Under the pieces are notes generated by a model. That model ran no database searches, had not been told where the DNA came from, and was given only the letters and a program-made list of their open reading frames with translations. A stretch of DNA of 64,000 nucleotides from Sipunculus nudus (Eukaryota; Annelida; Sipuncula; Golfingiida; Sipunculidae): contig CM049306.1 in assembly GCA_026874595.1 (NCBI GenBank), positions 12,795,019-12,859,018 of the forward strand, in the 5' to 3' direction. Of this stretch, positions 63,917 through 64,000 are shown one piece after another; the first letter of the stretch is position 1; each line of letters opens with the position of its first letter. The translations under genes and the position numbers were made by a program.

Positions 63917-64000
63917 AACAAGGGACCCATGGGTCACGGCGCTCAGCTGTTATATATGACAAAAAATATGATTTGGGAAAAAGGCATATGCTGGTTTTGT
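63917..64000. mobile_element. Element A3, left end only (cut by the window edge)
   Basis: AACAAGGGACCCATGGGTCA, then CGCTCAGCTGTTATATATGA and the following bases closely match the start of A2 at 53771, including the GGTTTTGT about 80 bases in. The copy runs off the end of the window. Confidence 0.85.

Overview
The window is eukaryotic: AT-rich, with short exons separated by long introns, GT-AG splice sites and very dense non-autonomous repeats. The repeat style (central tandem repeats, ACGG/ACAG tetranucleotide runs, terminal hairpins, a tRNA-type SINE) recalls molluscs, bivalves most of all. That placement is an inference from repeat style only.

The one firmly identified gene is a minus-strand protrudin (ZFYVE27) homologue. 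Eleven coding exons between 33101 and 2002 join in consistent phase into a 394-residue protein (human protrudin is 411). It has an N-terminal helical segment, two adjacent membrane segments, a third hydrophobic hairpin, a variable Ser/Asp-rich linker and a C-terminal FYVE zinc finger. Coding exon 1 lies 20.6 kb upstream of exon 2. That intron holds an 11-kb array of about 270 copies of a 40-bp minisatellite, a 330-bp satellite array and at least three inverted-repeat DNA transposons. Weaker coding candidates on the + strand are at 127-172/1361-1619 (convergent with protrudin), 37891-37950 and 49740-49868.

Layout: 0-2 kb, convergent candidate gene; 2-12.4 kb, protrudin exons 2-11; 12.4-33 kb, intron 1; 33.0-33.1 kb, coding exon 1; 34.5-37.5 kb, a 2.6-kb repeat element (A1) with a duplicated tail; 38.1-40.1 kb, element D1; 41.8-43.9 kb, element E2; 44.06-45.42 kb, element B; 45.4-50.9 kb, mostly unassigned; 50.9-52.5 kb, F and D2 repeats; 53.07-57.99 kb, a satellite-carrying element with a 2.6-kb relative (A2) nested in it; 59.4 kb, a SINE; 63.9 kb, the start of another A copy (A3).

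The most unusual pattern is in the repeats. Families with unrelated sequences end in hairpins of the same design: 7 paired bases, one mismatch, 5 paired bases, a 3-base loop. In five cases a GGAC-type motif sits 18-20 bases upstream. Several left ends begin AAC(A/T)AG followed by a short hairpin. One copy (A2) sits inside a satellite unit whose neighbours give the empty site, showing insertion beside an A-run without an evident target duplication. Many tandem units from different families also share the 12-base palindrome GGTGGCGCCACC or a CpG-decayed form. This resembles Helentron/HINE or bivalve pearl-type elements, but the structural conservation across families deserves attention.
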